From positions 1 to 59,057 of the forward strand of contig CAMYJU010000017.1 of the NCBI GenBank assembly GCA_947258795.1: a stretch of DNA of 59,057 bases, read 5' to 3'. Each line of letters starts with the position of its first letter. Position 1 is the stretch's first letter. This document shows, piece after piece, positions 8,324-17,257 of the stretch. Under the pieces are notes generated by a model. The model had not been told where the DNA came from, ran no database searches, and saw only the letters and a program-made list of their open reading frames with translations. The stretch is from an uncultured Gammaproteobacteria bacterium. GTDB lineage: Bacteria > Pseudomonadota > Gammaproteobacteria > DRJJ01. The translations under genes and the position numbers were made by a program.

Positions 8324-8989
8324 GTGAAAAAGTTATTCATAATCATTAGTTTATGTATTGTTTTTGGGCCCGCGCTGGCCGAAACCCGTTATGTATCGGA
8401 CGTTTTTGAAATCACACTCCGTACCGGAAAAAGCAACCAGAGTAAAATCCGCCGGGTACTGAAAAGTGGCACGCCGTTAACCATCATCAGTATCGACAAG
8501 GAATCGGGCTATGCCAATGTCCGTACCCAGGGCGGCACCGATGGCTGGGTGCTGATCCGTTACCTGATGAAATCCCCGCCCGCACGCCAGCAACTGATAT
8601 CCGCCAAAAGCAGGATAGCCAAACTGGAAGGCACGGTTAAGGAACTGCGCGAACAGTTAAACAAGACAAGCAGCGAAAAGAAACAGGCGCTGACGGAACG
8701 CAACAAGCTCAGTAACCAGAACACACGTACCAGCCATGAACTGGCCCGCATCAAGAAGACGTCGGCCAATGCGATCAGGCTGGCACAGGAAAACGAGGAA
8801 CTCAAGCAGACCACCGATAAGGCCAAGCGTGAGTTGCAGATGCTGCAGCAGGAATACGAATCACTGGATGATCGCAGCAAGCGCGACTGGTTTATCGTCG
8901 GCGCGATCGTGGTGGTGTTCAGTATGCTATTTGGAATTCTGCTGACCCGGATCCGCTGGAAGCGCAAGTCGAGCTGGAGTGATTTGTAG
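8324..8989 (+). CDS. TIGR04211/YgiM-type SH3 membrane protein
   Basis: 221 residues starting with GTG at 8324, chosen for the AAGGA about 7 bases upstream and the signal peptide that follows directly (KKLFIIISLCIVFGPALA, cut after ALA). Residues 20-85 are a bacterial SH3 domain (RYVSDVFEITLRTG, DGWVLIRYL). Residues about 90-188 form a coiled coil, and residues about 191-211 a single transmembrane helix (WFIVGAIVVVFSMLFGILL) followed by basic RIRWKRKSSW. This is the exact layout of the TIGR04211 family (E. coli YgiM). The SH3 part should face the periplasm. Function is unknown, though the family has been linked to envelope biology. It is a single-gene unit convergent with phoU, with 3 bases between the stops. 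Confidence 0.88.
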   Translation: MKKLFIIISLCIVFGPALAETRYVSDVFEITLRTGKSNQSKIRRVLKSGTPLTIISIDKESGYANVRTQGGTDGWVLIRYLMKSPPARQQLISAKSRIAKLEGTVKELREQLNKTSSEKKQALTERNKLSNQNTRTSHELARIKKTSANAIRLAQENEELKQTTDKAKRELQMLQQEYESLDDRSKRDWFIVGAIVVVFSMLFGILLTRIRWKRKSSWSDL

Positions 8990-8992
8990 GCC

Positions 8993-9709
8993 CTACTCTT
9001 CCTTGCGCGCCTCGATTTCCATCTGCTCCAGGCTGATATGCCTGACATCCTTGCCCCGTACCAGGTAGATCACATACTCACTCAGGTTGCGGGCGTGGTC
9101 ACCTATACGCTCCAGCGCGCGCGCCGCCCAGATCACATTTAGCGAGGTGGTGATCTTGCGCGGGTCTTCCATCATAAACGTAATGCGCTGACGGATAATG
9201 CCCTTGTACTCCTGGTCGATATTGGTATCTTCCTGGGCCACAGCCAGTGCCACCTCGATATCCATACGCGCAAACGCATCCAGCGCCTGGTGTAACTGGT
9301 CATGCGCCCGCCTGCCGATACTCCTGATCTCCATGTACTGGTTTTGGGGTCGTTCTGATTCAGCCAGCTGTATGGCCATGCGCGCCACCTTCTCGGCCTG
9401 GTCACCGATGCGTTCCAGGTCAGTAATGGTCTTGATCACTGCAATGATCAGACGCAGGTCACTGGCGGCGGGTTGCCGGCGTACCAGGGTCTGGGTGCAT
9501 TCCTCATCAATCGCAACTTCCAGCGCATTAACCTGGTAATCATTGACGATCACCGACTCGGCCAGTTCCACATCACCTTCGACCAGCGAGGTGACGGCAT
9601 CGTGCACCTGCTTTTCCACAATCCCGCCCATGGCCAGCACGCGGGTACGTATATCTTCCAGCTCGGCATTAAACTGCTGCGAGATATGCGCATGCTTGGT
9701 CGTATCCAT
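8993..9709 (-). CDS. phoU: Phosphate-signalling regulator PhoU
   Basis: 238 residues from ATG 9709 (MDTTKHAHISQQF), which has AGGAG six bases upstream; an upstream ATG at 9727 lacks one. It is all-helical with the two tandem PhoU metal-binding motifs: DLERIGDQAEKVAR in the first repeat and ALERIGDHARNLSEYV in the second. PhoU restrains PhoR when phosphate is plentiful, acting with the Pst transporter. The pst genes are not adjacent here, which is less common. It lies 258 bp downstream of phoR on the same strand, with an inverted repeat between them. Confidence 0.95.
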   Translation of the reverse strand: MDTTKHAHISQQFNAELEDIRTRVLAMGGIVEKQVHDAVTSLVEGDVELAESVIVNDYQVNALEVAIDEECTQTLVRRQPAASDLRLIIAVIKTITDLERIGDQAEKVARMAIQLAESERPQNQYMEIRSIGRRAHDQLHQALDAFARMDIEVALAVAQEDTNIDQEYKGIIRQRITFMMEDPRKITTSLNVIWAARALERIGDHARNLSEYVIYLVRGKDVRHISLEQMEIEARKEE

Positions 9710-9937
9710 AGTCACTCCTGAAATCATTTCTGCTAACAGTTGGCCTGATCAGTAGCTGAAGTGTCAACCAGTACCTGTAGCAGGCCGATGTCGCTTACTA
9801 TGCGATAGTATAGTCATTGTTCATGATGATTTCAGTTATTTTGTTTTTTTATTATGAAAACAAAGCCTGAAGATGATACCTGTGTAACATTAATCCGGCA
9901 TCATATACATGTGGAATGTTTGTATCAATTATTTACA

Positions 9938-9960
9938 GATGACAAATGATATCTGTCATC
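9938..9960. repeat. Inverted repeat between phoR and phoU
   Basis: GATGACA (9938-9944) and TGTCATC (9954-9960) are exact reverse complements 9 bases apart, 7 bases past the phoR stop. TGTCAT is also the core of PhoB sites, but the second half-site at the usual 11-bp step is poor. It may be a hairpin ending phoR transcripts or a weak PHO-box-like site upstream of phoU. Confidence 0.4.
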
Positions 9961-9967
9961 ATCCTGC

Positions 9968-11299
9968 CTATTGGGCAATGGCCGTTACTTCACCTTCACC
10001 GTTGTCGGCCTCCAGCGTACGCTTGGCCGGAAAGCTGACCTGGAAGTAACTGCCCTTGCCCGGGGTACTTTCGATATGCAGTTTAGCCTGATGCCGGGTC
10101 AGTATATGTTTTACGATGGCCAGGCCCAGTCCTGTACCACCTGAATCCCGCGAACGACCTACATCCACCCGGTAAAAACGTTCTGTCAATCTGTCCAGAT
10201 GGTGATCTGCAATACCGATACCGTTATCCCGAACGCCGAACACAGCCCGATTACCATCGCGGAACCATCGAACCTCAATTTGACCATCATCGGGCGTATA
10301 GCGAACCGCGTTATTCACCAGGTTGGAAAATACGCTGTACAACTCGTCGCGATTTCCTTTCAGATGCAACGTGCGATCCATATCCAGCTCCACCTGCTGC
10401 CGGTTCTGCCCGAGCACCCTGGCATTGTCACTAACCATATCCAGCAGGGCCGGCACATTGACATTTTGCTCACGCAGAACCTGACCTTCGGTCTCCAGTC
10501 TGGTTAACAGCAGCAGGTCCCTGACTATATGTTCCATACGATGAGACTGCTGCAGCATTGAATCCAGTGATTTATGCCATTGTTCTTTTGATGGCTGATC
10601 ATTTTCATCCGCCAGTGCTTCAAGGTAGCCGGTAATCACGGTAATCGGCGTACGCAACTCATGGGAAACATTGGCGATAAAGTCCTGCCTCATCTGCTCA
10701 AGGGTGTGCAAGCGTGTGGTATCTCGCGCAACCAGCAGGCGCTGGTTGTTACCGTAAGGGATAATACGGATCGACAAATGGATATTAGCATCTACCGGGG
10801 ACAGCATTTCAACACGCTCGTTGATATCACCGGAATGCATGAACTCGACGAACTTCGGGTCGCGCACCAGGTTGACCAGCGGCCTGCCGGTATCCTGCGG
10901 GGACTTCAGACCGAAGATACGCTTGGCCTCCTTGTTCCACCACTCGATGTTGCCATGCGCATCCAGCACCACGGTTGCATCAGGCATGGCATTGGTTGAT
11001 TTCTTGAAACGTGACAAGATCTGGGTCAGGCGCTTCTTGCGTTTTTTGTCACGCCGGGAATGCTGGTACAGGGCCTCGCTGACGTCACCCCACAGGCCAC
11101 CATAATCACCGAGGTAACCCTTACGCTTGCCGTTCAGCCAGCGCTGCATTTCATAAAGATTGCGCACATGCCAGACCAGGTAGCCGGTCACTGCCAGGAA
11201 CATGGACAGCAGGGCATTGCCAAATATCAGGCCTACCAGTGCCGCCAGTAACAGGATAACTGCGAGACGCCAGACCTCTTTTAGCCACGGCCTTTTCAA
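9968..11299 (-). CDS. phoR: Phosphate sensor histidine kinase PhoR
   Basis: 443 residues. Two hydrophobic segments at residues about 12-45 anchor it in the inner membrane. A charged linker follows, then a PAS domain at about 105-195 (MPDATVVLDAHGNIEWWN). The dimerisation/phosphoacceptor helix has His213 in VSHELRTPITVITGYLEAL. The ATP-binding region has NLVNNAVRYTP (N box), GVRDNGIGIADHHL (G1), FYRVDVGRSRDSGGTGLGLAIVKHIL (F/G2 region). This matches PhoR in size and layout, including the lack of a large periplasmic sensor. Its ATG overlaps the phoB stop by 4 bp, so the pair is translationally coupled. Confidence 0.95.
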   Translation of the reverse strand: MKRPWLKEVWRLAVILLLAALVGLIFGNALLSMFLAVTGYLVWHVRNLYEMQRWLNGKRKGYLGDYGGLWGDVSEALYQHSRRDKKRKKRLTQILSRFKKSTNAMPDATVVLDAHGNIEWWNKEAKRIFGLKSPQDTGRPLVNLVRDPKFVEFMHSGDINERVEMLSPVDANIHLSIRIIPYGNNQRLLVARDTTRLHTLEQMRQDFIANVSHELRTPITVITGYLEALADENDQPSKEQWHKSLDSMLQQSHRMEHIVRDLLLLTRLETEGQVLREQNVNVPALLDMVSDNARVLGQNRQQVELDMDRTLHLKGNRDELYSVFSNLVNNAVRYTPDDGQIEVRWFRDGNRAVFGVRDNGIGIADHHLDRLTERFYRVDVGRSRDSGGTGLGLAIVKHILTRHQAKLHIESTPGKGSYFQVSFPAKRTLEADNGEGEVTAIAQ

Positions 11300-11994
11300 G
11301 CTATGACCTGGGCAGAAAAACGATAGCCGGCACCACGCACGGTCTGGATCAAGTGATCATAACCGGTGTCACTCAGGACCTTGCGCAAACGCCTTACATG
11401 TACATCAACCGTGCGGTCCTCAATGAAGGTGTTCTGACCCCAGACCCGGTCCAGCAATTGTGAGCGACTGTAGACACGATCAGGATTCGACATAAAAAAG
11501 TGCAGCAAGCGGTATTCGGTCGGTCCCAGGTGCAGTTCATTACCGGACACATGCACCCGGTGGGAGCGCGGATCGATCACCAGCTGATCAACCGTCAGGG
11601 CTTCTTCCTTCTCTGGTGGACTGCTGCGCCGTAATACGGCCTTGATACGTGCGATCAGTTCACGCGTTGAAAAGGGTTTGGTGACATAGTCATCCGCTCC
11701 AATCTCCAGGCCCTTTACCTTGTCCTGCTCCTCCACTTTAGCGGTAAGCATAATAATAGGTATATCCTGATACAATTCTTCCTTTTTCAGGCGCCGGGCC
11801 AGGTCGACACCACTGATATCCGGTAACATCCAGTCGAGCAGAATCAGGTCGGGCCTGAACTGTGTCAGCAGCGCCAGGGCGTTGCCGGCATTCTCAGCAC
11901 CCACTACATGGTAGCCTGCGCGCGTTAAGGCGAAATCCACCATTTCGCGTATCGCTTGCTCGTCATCTACTATTAATATCGTCTTTTCTGTCAT
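11296..11994 (-). CDS. phoB: Phosphate regulon response regulator PhoB
   Basis: 232 residues, OmpR/PhoB class. The receiver domain has the acidic pair DDEQ (Asp10-Asp11), phosphoacceptor Asp54 in LLDWMLPD, Thr84 and Lys86 in MLTAK. The C-terminal winged helix contains GPTEYRLLHFFMSNP, YSRSQLLDRVWG and RTVDVHVRRLRKVL. Phosphorylated PhoB activates phosphate-starvation genes. The start has no visible Shine-Dalgarno: the bases just before ATG are TATACTTGTT. A candidate PHO box lies 26 bases upstream of the start, so it is probably autoregulated. Confidence 0.96.
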   Translation of the reverse strand: MTEKTILIVDDEQAIREMVDFALTRAGYHVVGAENAGNALALLTQFRPDLILLDWMLPDISGVDLARRLKKEELYQDIPIIMLTAKVEEQDKVKGLEIGADDYVTKPFSTRELIARIKAVLRRSSPPEKEEALTVDQLVIDPRSHRVHVSGNELHLGPTEYRLLHFFMSNPDRVYSRSQLLDRVWGQNTFIEDRTVDVHVRRLRKVLSDTGYDHLIQTVRGAGYRFSAQVIA

Positions 11995-12019
11995 AACAAG
12001 TATATGTAACGCCAGCTAT

Positions 12020-12037
12020 GTTACAGCTTTATGACAA
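12020..12037 (-). promoter_or_regulatory. Candidate PHO box upstream of phoB
   Basis: On the minus strand, positions 12037 to 12020 read TTGTCATAAAGCTGTAAC. Against the PHO box consensus (two CTGTCA-type repeats 11 bp apart, A/T-rich spacer) I count 15 of 18 matches. It lies 26 bases upstream of the phoB ATG and replaces a recognisable -35. This agrees with known PhoB autoregulation. Confidence 0.65.
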
Positions 12038-12099
12038 GTCACAATCCTGTCATACATGGTCAATAACCGGGCATGACGCCAGCGCTAGTCTGACCGGAG

Positions 12100-13959
12100 C
12101 TATTTACCGGGACCGGATAACTGACTGACATCCCGCACCGCACCGCGTGCCGCGCTGGTAGTCATGGCGGCATAGGCCCGCAGTGCGTTACTGACCACGC
12201 GCTCCCGGCCGGTGGCCTGCCAGGCCTGTTCGCCCTTTGCTTCCATCGCGGCACGTCGCTGCGCCAACACCTCATCGCTAACGGCAAGATGGATCTTGCG
12301 CAGCGGGATATCAATCTCGATGGTATCACCCTCTTCGACCAGGCCGATATTGCCACCTTCCGCCGCTTCGGGCGAAACATGCCCGATAGACAGACCTGAA
12401 GTGCCACCGGAAAAACGTCCGTCGGTGATCAGTGCGCAGGCCTTGCCCAGCCCCTTGGACTTCAGGTAGCTGGTCGGGTACAGCATTTCCTGCATCCCGG
12501 GTCCGCCACGCGGTCCTTCATAACGAATCACCACCACATCACCGGCCTTGACCTGGTCGCCGAGTATCGCCTCGACGGCCACATCCTGGCTTTCAAACAG
12601 GCGCGCGGGCCCTGAGAAGCTCAGGATATGTTCATCCACTCCGGCAGTCTTGACCACGCACCCATCCGCCGCGATGTTGCCGTAGAGCACGGCCAGACCA
12701 CCATCCTGGCTATAGGCATGATCCTTATTGCGGATACAGCCGTTCTCGCGATCGATATCCAGTGACGGCCAGCGCTTGTCCTGGCTGAATGCAACCTGGG
12801 TCGGCACATTACCGGGACCTGCACGAAAAAACGTTTTCACCTGCTCGCTATCGGTTCGGGTGACATCCCACATCTCCAGGGCTTTGCCCATATTGTCGCT
12901 ATGGACCGTGCTGACATCGGTATGCAGCAGGCCGGCGCGCTCCAGTTCACCCAGAATGGACATCACACCACCGGCACGATGCACGTCTTCCATATGATAT
13001 TTCTGGGTGGCCGGCGCAACCTTGCACAGGTTAGGTACCTTGCGTGACAGGCGATCGATGTCGTCCATGGTGAAGTTGATATCACCCTCCTGCGCCGCGG
13101 CCAGCAGATGCAGAATGGTATTGGTCGAACCACCCATCGCGATATCCAGTGACATGGCGTTTTCAAACGCCTCGAAACTGGCAATCGAACGCGGCAACAC
13201 CGAGGCATCGTCCCGCTCGTAATAACGCCTGGCCAGCGCCACCACCAGTCGACCGGCCTCGATGAACAGCCGTTCACGATCGGCGTGGGTCGCCAGCGTA
13301 CTGCCGTTACCCGGCAGTGACAGGCCCAGGGCCTCAGTCAGGCAGTTCATCGAGTTCGCGGTAAACATACCGGAACAGGAACCGCAGGTCGGACAGGCCG
13401 AACGCTCCATGGTCATCACATCTTCATCGGATTGATCCGGATTGGCCGCCGATACCATTGCATCGACCAGGTCCAGATGTACCTCACTGCCTTGGATTAT
13501 GGCCTTGCCTGACTCCATCGGACCACCGGAAACAAACACGGTCGGGATGTTCAGGCGCATGGCCGCGTTGAGCATGCCCGGGGTGATCTTGTCACAATTG
13601 GAAATACACACCAGCGCATCGGCACAATGGGCATTGACCATATACTCGACCGCATCGGTAATCACCTCACGTGACGGCAACGAGTACAGCATGCCGCCGT
13701 GACCCATCGCGATACCGTCATCCACAGCAATGGTGTTGAACTCCTTCGCGACTCCGCCGGCCTTTTCAATCTCGCGCGCGACCAGCTGGCCCAGGTCCTT
13801 CAGGTGCACATGCCCCGGTACGAACTGGGTGAACGAATTGGCGACCGCGATGATCGGCTTGTTGAAATCATCATCCTTCATGCCCGTGGCACGCCACAGG
13901 GCACGCGCGCCAGCCATATTGCGGCCTTTGGTCGTGGTCCAGGATCGGTAATCTGGCAT
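12100..13959 (-). CDS. ilvD: Dihydroxy-acid dehydratase IlvD
   Basis: 619 residues, full length for the E. coli-type enzyme. It dehydrates 2,3-dihydroxy-isovalerate and 2,3-dihydroxy-3-methylvalerate to the keto acids for valine, isoleucine and leucine synthesis. The iron-sulfur and Mg sites are visible: [12 protein letters not shown], then [19 protein letters not shown], and the conserved [15 protein letters not shown]. The C-terminal [24 protein letters not shown] holds the catalytic Ser region. The start [23 protein letters not shown] is family-typical, and GAGGACAAA precedes the ATG. It is divergent from argA with 96 bp between them and is not in an ilv operon here. Confidence 0.97.
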   Translation of the reverse strand: MPDYRSWTTTKGRNMAGARALWRATGMKDDDFNKPIIAVANSFTQFVPGHVHLKDLGQLVAREIEKAGGVAKEFNTIAVDDGIAMGHGGMLYSLPSREVITDAVEYMVNAHCADALVCISNCDKITPGMLNAAMRLNIPTVFVSGGPMESGKAIIQGSEVHLDLVDAMVSAANPDQSDEDVMTMERSACPTCGSCSGMFTANSMNCLTEALGLSLPGNGSTLATHADRERLFIEAGRLVVALARRYYERDDASVLPRSIASFEAFENAMSLDIAMGGSTNTILHLLAAAQEGDINFTMDDIDRLSRKVPNLCKVAPATQKYHMEDVHRAGGVMSILGELERAGLLHTDVSTVHSDNMGKALEMWDVTRTDSEQVKTFFRAGPGNVPTQVAFSQDKRWPSLDIDRENGCIRNKDHAYSQDGGLAVLYGNIAADGCVVKTAGVDEHILSFSGPARLFESQDVAVEAILGDQVKAGDVVVIRYEGPRGGPGMQEMLYPTSYLKSKGLGKACALITDGRFSGGTSGLSIGHVSPEAAEGGNIGLVEEGDTIEIDIPLRKIHLAVSDEVLAQRRAAMEAKGEQAWQATGRERVVSNALRAYAAMTTSAARGAVRDVSQLSGPGK

Positions 13960-14055
13960 TTTGTCCTCTTGCTAATACTTGGTTATGTACTTGATTCGTG
14001 TATTCTATTGTATATTAGGCGCTGTAGCGAGCAACGGTAACCAGACAGACAGCCC

Positions 14056-15375
14056 ATGACGAAAAATAACGAAACCAGCCAGTATGTTGAATGGTTCCGG
14101 CGTTCATCACCCTATATTCATGCCCATCGCGGCCGCACCTTTGTGCTGATGTTTGGCGGCGAGGCGCTGGAAAACGGCGATCTGGAGGAGCTGCTGCATG
14201 ACCTGGCCATACTCAACAGCCTGGGCATCCGTCTGGTGCTGGTGCATGGCATCCGCCCGCAAATTGACCGATGCCTGAAAAAGGACAAAAAAACAGGCCA
14301 GTACCATAACAACCTGCGTATCACCGATACCGCTGCATTAGGCTGCGCCGAGGTCGCGGCCGGGCATGCGCGGGTACAGATCGAGGCCATCCTGTCCATG
14401 GGCCTGCCCAACACACCGATGTCGGGTGCCTGCATCCGGGTCGCTTCCGGTAACTTCGTCACCTCGCAACCGGTTGGCATCCAGGACGGTGTCGATTTCA
14501 TCTACACCGGTGAGGTGCGCCGCATCGACACCGACGCGATCAACCGGCGCCTGGATGATGGCGATATCGTGCTGCTGTCACCGGTCGGCTATTCACCGAC
14601 CGGCGAGGTTTTCAACCTGCGTTCGGATGACCTGGCCACCGCTACCGCGATTTCACTCGGGGCTGACAAGCTGATCCTGCTCAGCGAGGACAAGGGCATT
14701 ACCGACAGCCGTCGTCGCTTGCTAACACAATTGTCACCGGCCGAGGCCGACCGTCTGCTGGACAAAAAACACCTGTCCGATAGCGGCCGCGGCTATTTGC
14801 GCGCGGCAGTCCATGCCTGTCGCAATGGCGTGCGCCGTAGTCATATCGTTCCGCGCGCCACCGACGGAGCCCTGTTACTGGAACTGTTCACACGCGACGG
14901 TATCGGCACACTGGTCAGTGCGGAAAAATACGAGGATCTGCGCCCGGCACGGATCAACGATATCGGCGGCATCCTCGCCCTGCTGGCGCCACTGGAGGCC
15001 TCCGGTGTACTGGTCAAACGTTCGCGCGAGAACCTGGAGACCGATATCAGCCACTACAGCGTGATCGAGCGCGACGGCATGATCCTGGGTTGCGCGGCCT
15101 TGTTTCCGTATCACAAGGAACAATGCGCGGAACTGACCTGCCTGGCCGTGCATCCTGAATACCGCCAGCATGGCCGTGGCAATGACCTGCTCGATGCGCT
15201 GGAGAAAAATGCGCGCATGCAGGGTATCACGCAGTTGTTTGTACTGACTACGCAGACCGCACACTGGTTCCGAGAGCGTGGTTTTGTCGGCGGTGATCTG
15301 AAAAAACTGCCCATTGCCCGGCGCAGGCTTTATAACTACAGCAGAAACTCTAAAATTTTCTTTAAAAATCTGTAA
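14056..15375 (+). CDS. argA: N-acetylglutamate synthase ArgA
   Basis: 439 residues. The N-terminal amino-acid-kinase domain (about 1-285) has VLMFGGEAL, LVLVHGIRPQID and SGACIRVASGNFVTS. It is the arginine-binding regulatory module rather than an active kinase. The C-terminal GNAT domain (about 290-439) has LTCLAVHPEYRQHGRGNDLLDALE, the acetyl-CoA loop, and LFVLTTQTAHWFRERGF. It acetylates glutamate with acetyl-CoA as the first step of arginine synthesis in the cytosol. The presence of this classical ArgA, rather than only ArgJ, is typical of gammaproteobacteria. Transcribed divergently from ilvD; no clear ARG box was seen in the 96 bp between them. Confidence 0.95.
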   Translation: MTKNNETSQYVEWFRRSSPYIHAHRGRTFVLMFGGEALENGDLEELLHDLAILNSLGIRLVLVHGIRPQIDRCLKKDKKTGQYHNNLRITDTAALGCAEVAAGHARVQIEAILSMGLPNTPMSGACIRVASGNFVTSQPVGIQDGVDFIYTGEVRRIDTDAINRRLDDGDIVLLSPVGYSPTGEVFNLRSDDLATATAISLGADKLILLSEDKGITDSRRRLLTQLSPAEADRLLDKKHLSDSGRGYLRAAVHACRNGVRRSHIVPRATDGALLLELFTRDGIGTLVSAEKYEDLRPARINDIGGILALLAPLEASGVLVKRSRENLETDISHYSVIERDGMILGCAALFPYHKEQCAELTCLAVHPEYRQHGRGNDLLDALEKNARMQGITQLFVLTTQTAHWFRERGFVGGDLKKLPIARRRLYNYSRNSKIFFKNL

Positions 15376-15450
15376 GTTGTGAAACTGTTGCTGTTATAAG
15401 TCAAAATCAGTAGAGTGAAATAAGTATTTTTACTCAGGGGTACATGTGTT

Positions 15451-15801
15451 ATGTCTGGTAACTCCCACCTGCTTGAACTTTATGATGCTGACGATTACAC
15501 CGGGCCGAACCCGCTACGGGCAACCGGACAGGGAGTGGTATGGGGTCCGGAAGGCATCAAGTATTACATCCTGGAGCCAGACGAACCGTTGTATATTGAT
15601 GATCACACCTACTCACAATTGGCGGTCAGGCCCAATTACGATGGTGACTCGATTGACTGCCCGGTCAAAAGCACCTGCACCGTCGGTATCGCCTATTCCA
15701 GACCTGGCGAAATTTTCACCCCTGGAGAGCTATACGGTTTCAAGGATTTCTGTTTCTGGACCGTCGGTAAAATCAAGATTGCCAATGGTGATGACCGATA
15801 A
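15451..15801 (+). CDS. Conserved-looking protein of unknown function upstream of cpdA
   Basis: 116 residues from ATG 15451, with AGGGG 11 bases upstream. It is acidic and soluble, with no signal peptide or membrane segment. Visible motifs are TGPNPLRATGQGVVWGPEGIKYYILEPDEPLYI and two cysteines in DCPVKSTCTVG plus one in DFCFW. Codon use and GC match its neighbours, so I consider it a real gene. Its last 17 bases overlap the start of cpdA in another frame, so the two are likely co-translated. I do not recognise a family. A link with cAMP turnover is possible only through position. Confidence 0.6.
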   Translation: MSGNSHLLELYDADDYTGPNPLRATGQGVVWGPEGIKYYILEPDEPLYIDDHTYSQLAVRPNYDGDSIDCPVKSTCTVGIAYSRPGEIFTPGELYGFKDFCFWTVGKIKIANGDDR

Positions 15802-16567
15802 GCTTCAACTGATTCAGATCACCGATACCCATTTCTCTGCTGAACCTGACTGGCTGCTACGTGGTGTCAATCCACGCGATACCCTGAATCGTGTTCTGGA
15901 ACGCGCCCGCGAGGATTTTCGGGTATCCGACCTGGTACTGTTGACCGGCGACCTCAGTGACGACGGCAGTGATGCATCCTACCGCGAGATCAACCGGCTG
16001 TTCGGCAACATGGACACGCCGGTGCTGCCAATCCCGGGCAATCACGATCTGCCCGAACGCCTGTCTGCCTGTCTGGACGCCGGCAACATGATCCACCAAG
16101 GTTACCTGTTGTTTGATCACTGGCAGGTCATCGGCCTGAACAGTGTACGCCCGGAACATGTCGGCGGTATGCTGTCTGCACAACAACTGCAGTGGCTGGA
16201 CGCCCGTCTGCAGGCTGCGCCTGATCATCATACCCTGATTACCCTGCATCATCCGCCGGTTGAAGTAGGCAGTCGCTGGATGGATGAAATCATGCTCGCC
16301 AGCGCTAACGATCTGTTTGCGATTCTGGACAGACACCCACAGGTGCGTGCGGTGTTATGGGGTCATATACATCAGGAGTACAATGAAGATCGCAATGGCA
16401 TCATGTTGCTGGGCACGCCATCCACCTGCATGCAATTCAGGCCGGCACAGGATGAATTTGAAGTAGACACGACCCAGCCGGCCTATCGCCGCCTGGATCT
16501 ATACCCGGATGGAAAACTGACAACCGAGGTTATATATACTGAACCGAGTCCGGTAGAGCCCGGTTGA
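15785..16567 (+). CDS. cpdA: 3',5'-cyclic-AMP phosphodiesterase CpdA
   Basis: 260 residues of the class III cyclic nucleotide phosphodiesterase (calcineurin-like metallophosphoesterase) family. The dinuclear metal site is complete: Asp14 and His16 (QITDTHF), Asp56 (LLTGDLSDDG), Asn86 and His87 (PGNHDLP), His in TLHHPPV, and GHIHQEYN near residue 200. It hydrolyses cAMP to AMP in the cytosol. Three possible starts (ATG 15785, GTG 15788, ATG 15791) all overlap the previous gene, and none has a strong RBS, which suggests translational coupling. Its 3' end overlaps the convergent DUF5063 gene by 38 bp. Confidence 0.92.
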   Translation: MVMTDKLQLIQITDTHFSAEPDWLLRGVNPRDTLNRVLERAREDFRVSDLVLLTGDLSDDGSDASYREINRLFGNMDTPVLPIPGNHDLPERLSACLDAGNMIHQGYLLFDHWQVIGLNSVRPEHVGGMLSAQQLQWLDARLQAAPDHHTLITLHHPPVEVGSRWMDEIMLASANDLFAILDRHPQVRAVLWGHIHQEYNEDRNGIMLLGTPSTCMQFRPAQDEFEVDTTQPAYRRLDLYPDGKLTTEVIYTEPSPVEPG

Positions 16568-17033
16568 CCTGTAATTCATACAGGTGTCGTTCGGCATCAA
16601 TCAGGTGCTGACCCCAATGCTGTACGAAACTGTGACGCAACATATCCGCCGCACGGCCCGGATGGTCCGGATCATTATCCAGTTGCGCCAGCGCCAGTTT
16701 CAGTTCGTAATAGATATCGGTAATGTCATCGGCAAGACTGCCGCTCATCTCTGACATGTCTTGCTGTATATCGTATTCCATCCAGTAGGCATCGCGATCA
16801 CCCAGCAAACGATGCAAACGTGAGAACATCAAAAAACGGCTTTCCATGTCCATTTCGATCTGCAGGCCAGGCCGACCGGCACGTGCCGAGTCAACAGCTA
16901 TCACCGCAACATGCAAACGCGGCAACAAACGCCACAACTTGTCCAGCCAGACACTATCAACACGATCAACACTCTCAATCAATGCACAGTAGTTACGTGC
17001 AACCCCGGATAAATCCTGTAATTCCTGATTCAT
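16530..17033 (-). CDS. DUF5063-family protein
   Basis: 167 residues, soluble and mostly helical. The family marks are DDITDIYYELKLALAQL, then a hydrophobic-aromatic stretch SFVQHWGQHLIDAERHLYEL, matching the DIxxDLKxGL and HWGxHxxxALRxLH pattern of DUF5063. The function is not known. It is convergent with cpdA and the last 38 bases of both genes overlap on opposite strands. It is transcribed away from the gap in front of ppk1's terminus, so it is probably monocistronic. Confidence 0.7.
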   Translation of the reverse strand: MNQELQDLSGVARNYCALIESVDRVDSVWLDKLWRLLPRLHVAVIAVDSARAGRPGLQIEMDMESRFLMFSRLHRLLGDRDAYWMEYDIQQDMSEMSGSLADDITDIYYELKLALAQLDNDPDHPGRAADMLRHSFVQHWGQHLIDAERHLYELQVNRALPDSVQYI

Positions 17034-17257
17034 TTCCGCCCCCGCATACAGGCAAAAACTTCTTATTCAGGTTCAATTGTAGTCGAGCCGTCATCATTTT
17101 GCCGTGGTATCTTACGAAAACATGACAGACCAGGATAAGCTATTATATTAAAAGGGATTACATCTGATTCCGCGTTCTATTGCGGGCGCAATCCGGGGGA
17201 AGAAATATTATTTTATTATGATTATCTGATCAAACAACATTACTGCGTCTAGGGCAG

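Noticed and set aside
9938..9960. PHO box in front of phoU
   Set aside because: One TGTCAT half-site is good, but the second half at the 11-bp step does not match (about 11 of 18 positions), so it is listed only as an inverted repeat.
15446..15784. Upstream extension of cpdA giving a 373-residue protein
   Set aside because: That part has no phosphodiesterase similarity and competes with a better 116-residue frame; conserved CpdA sequence begins near 15785.
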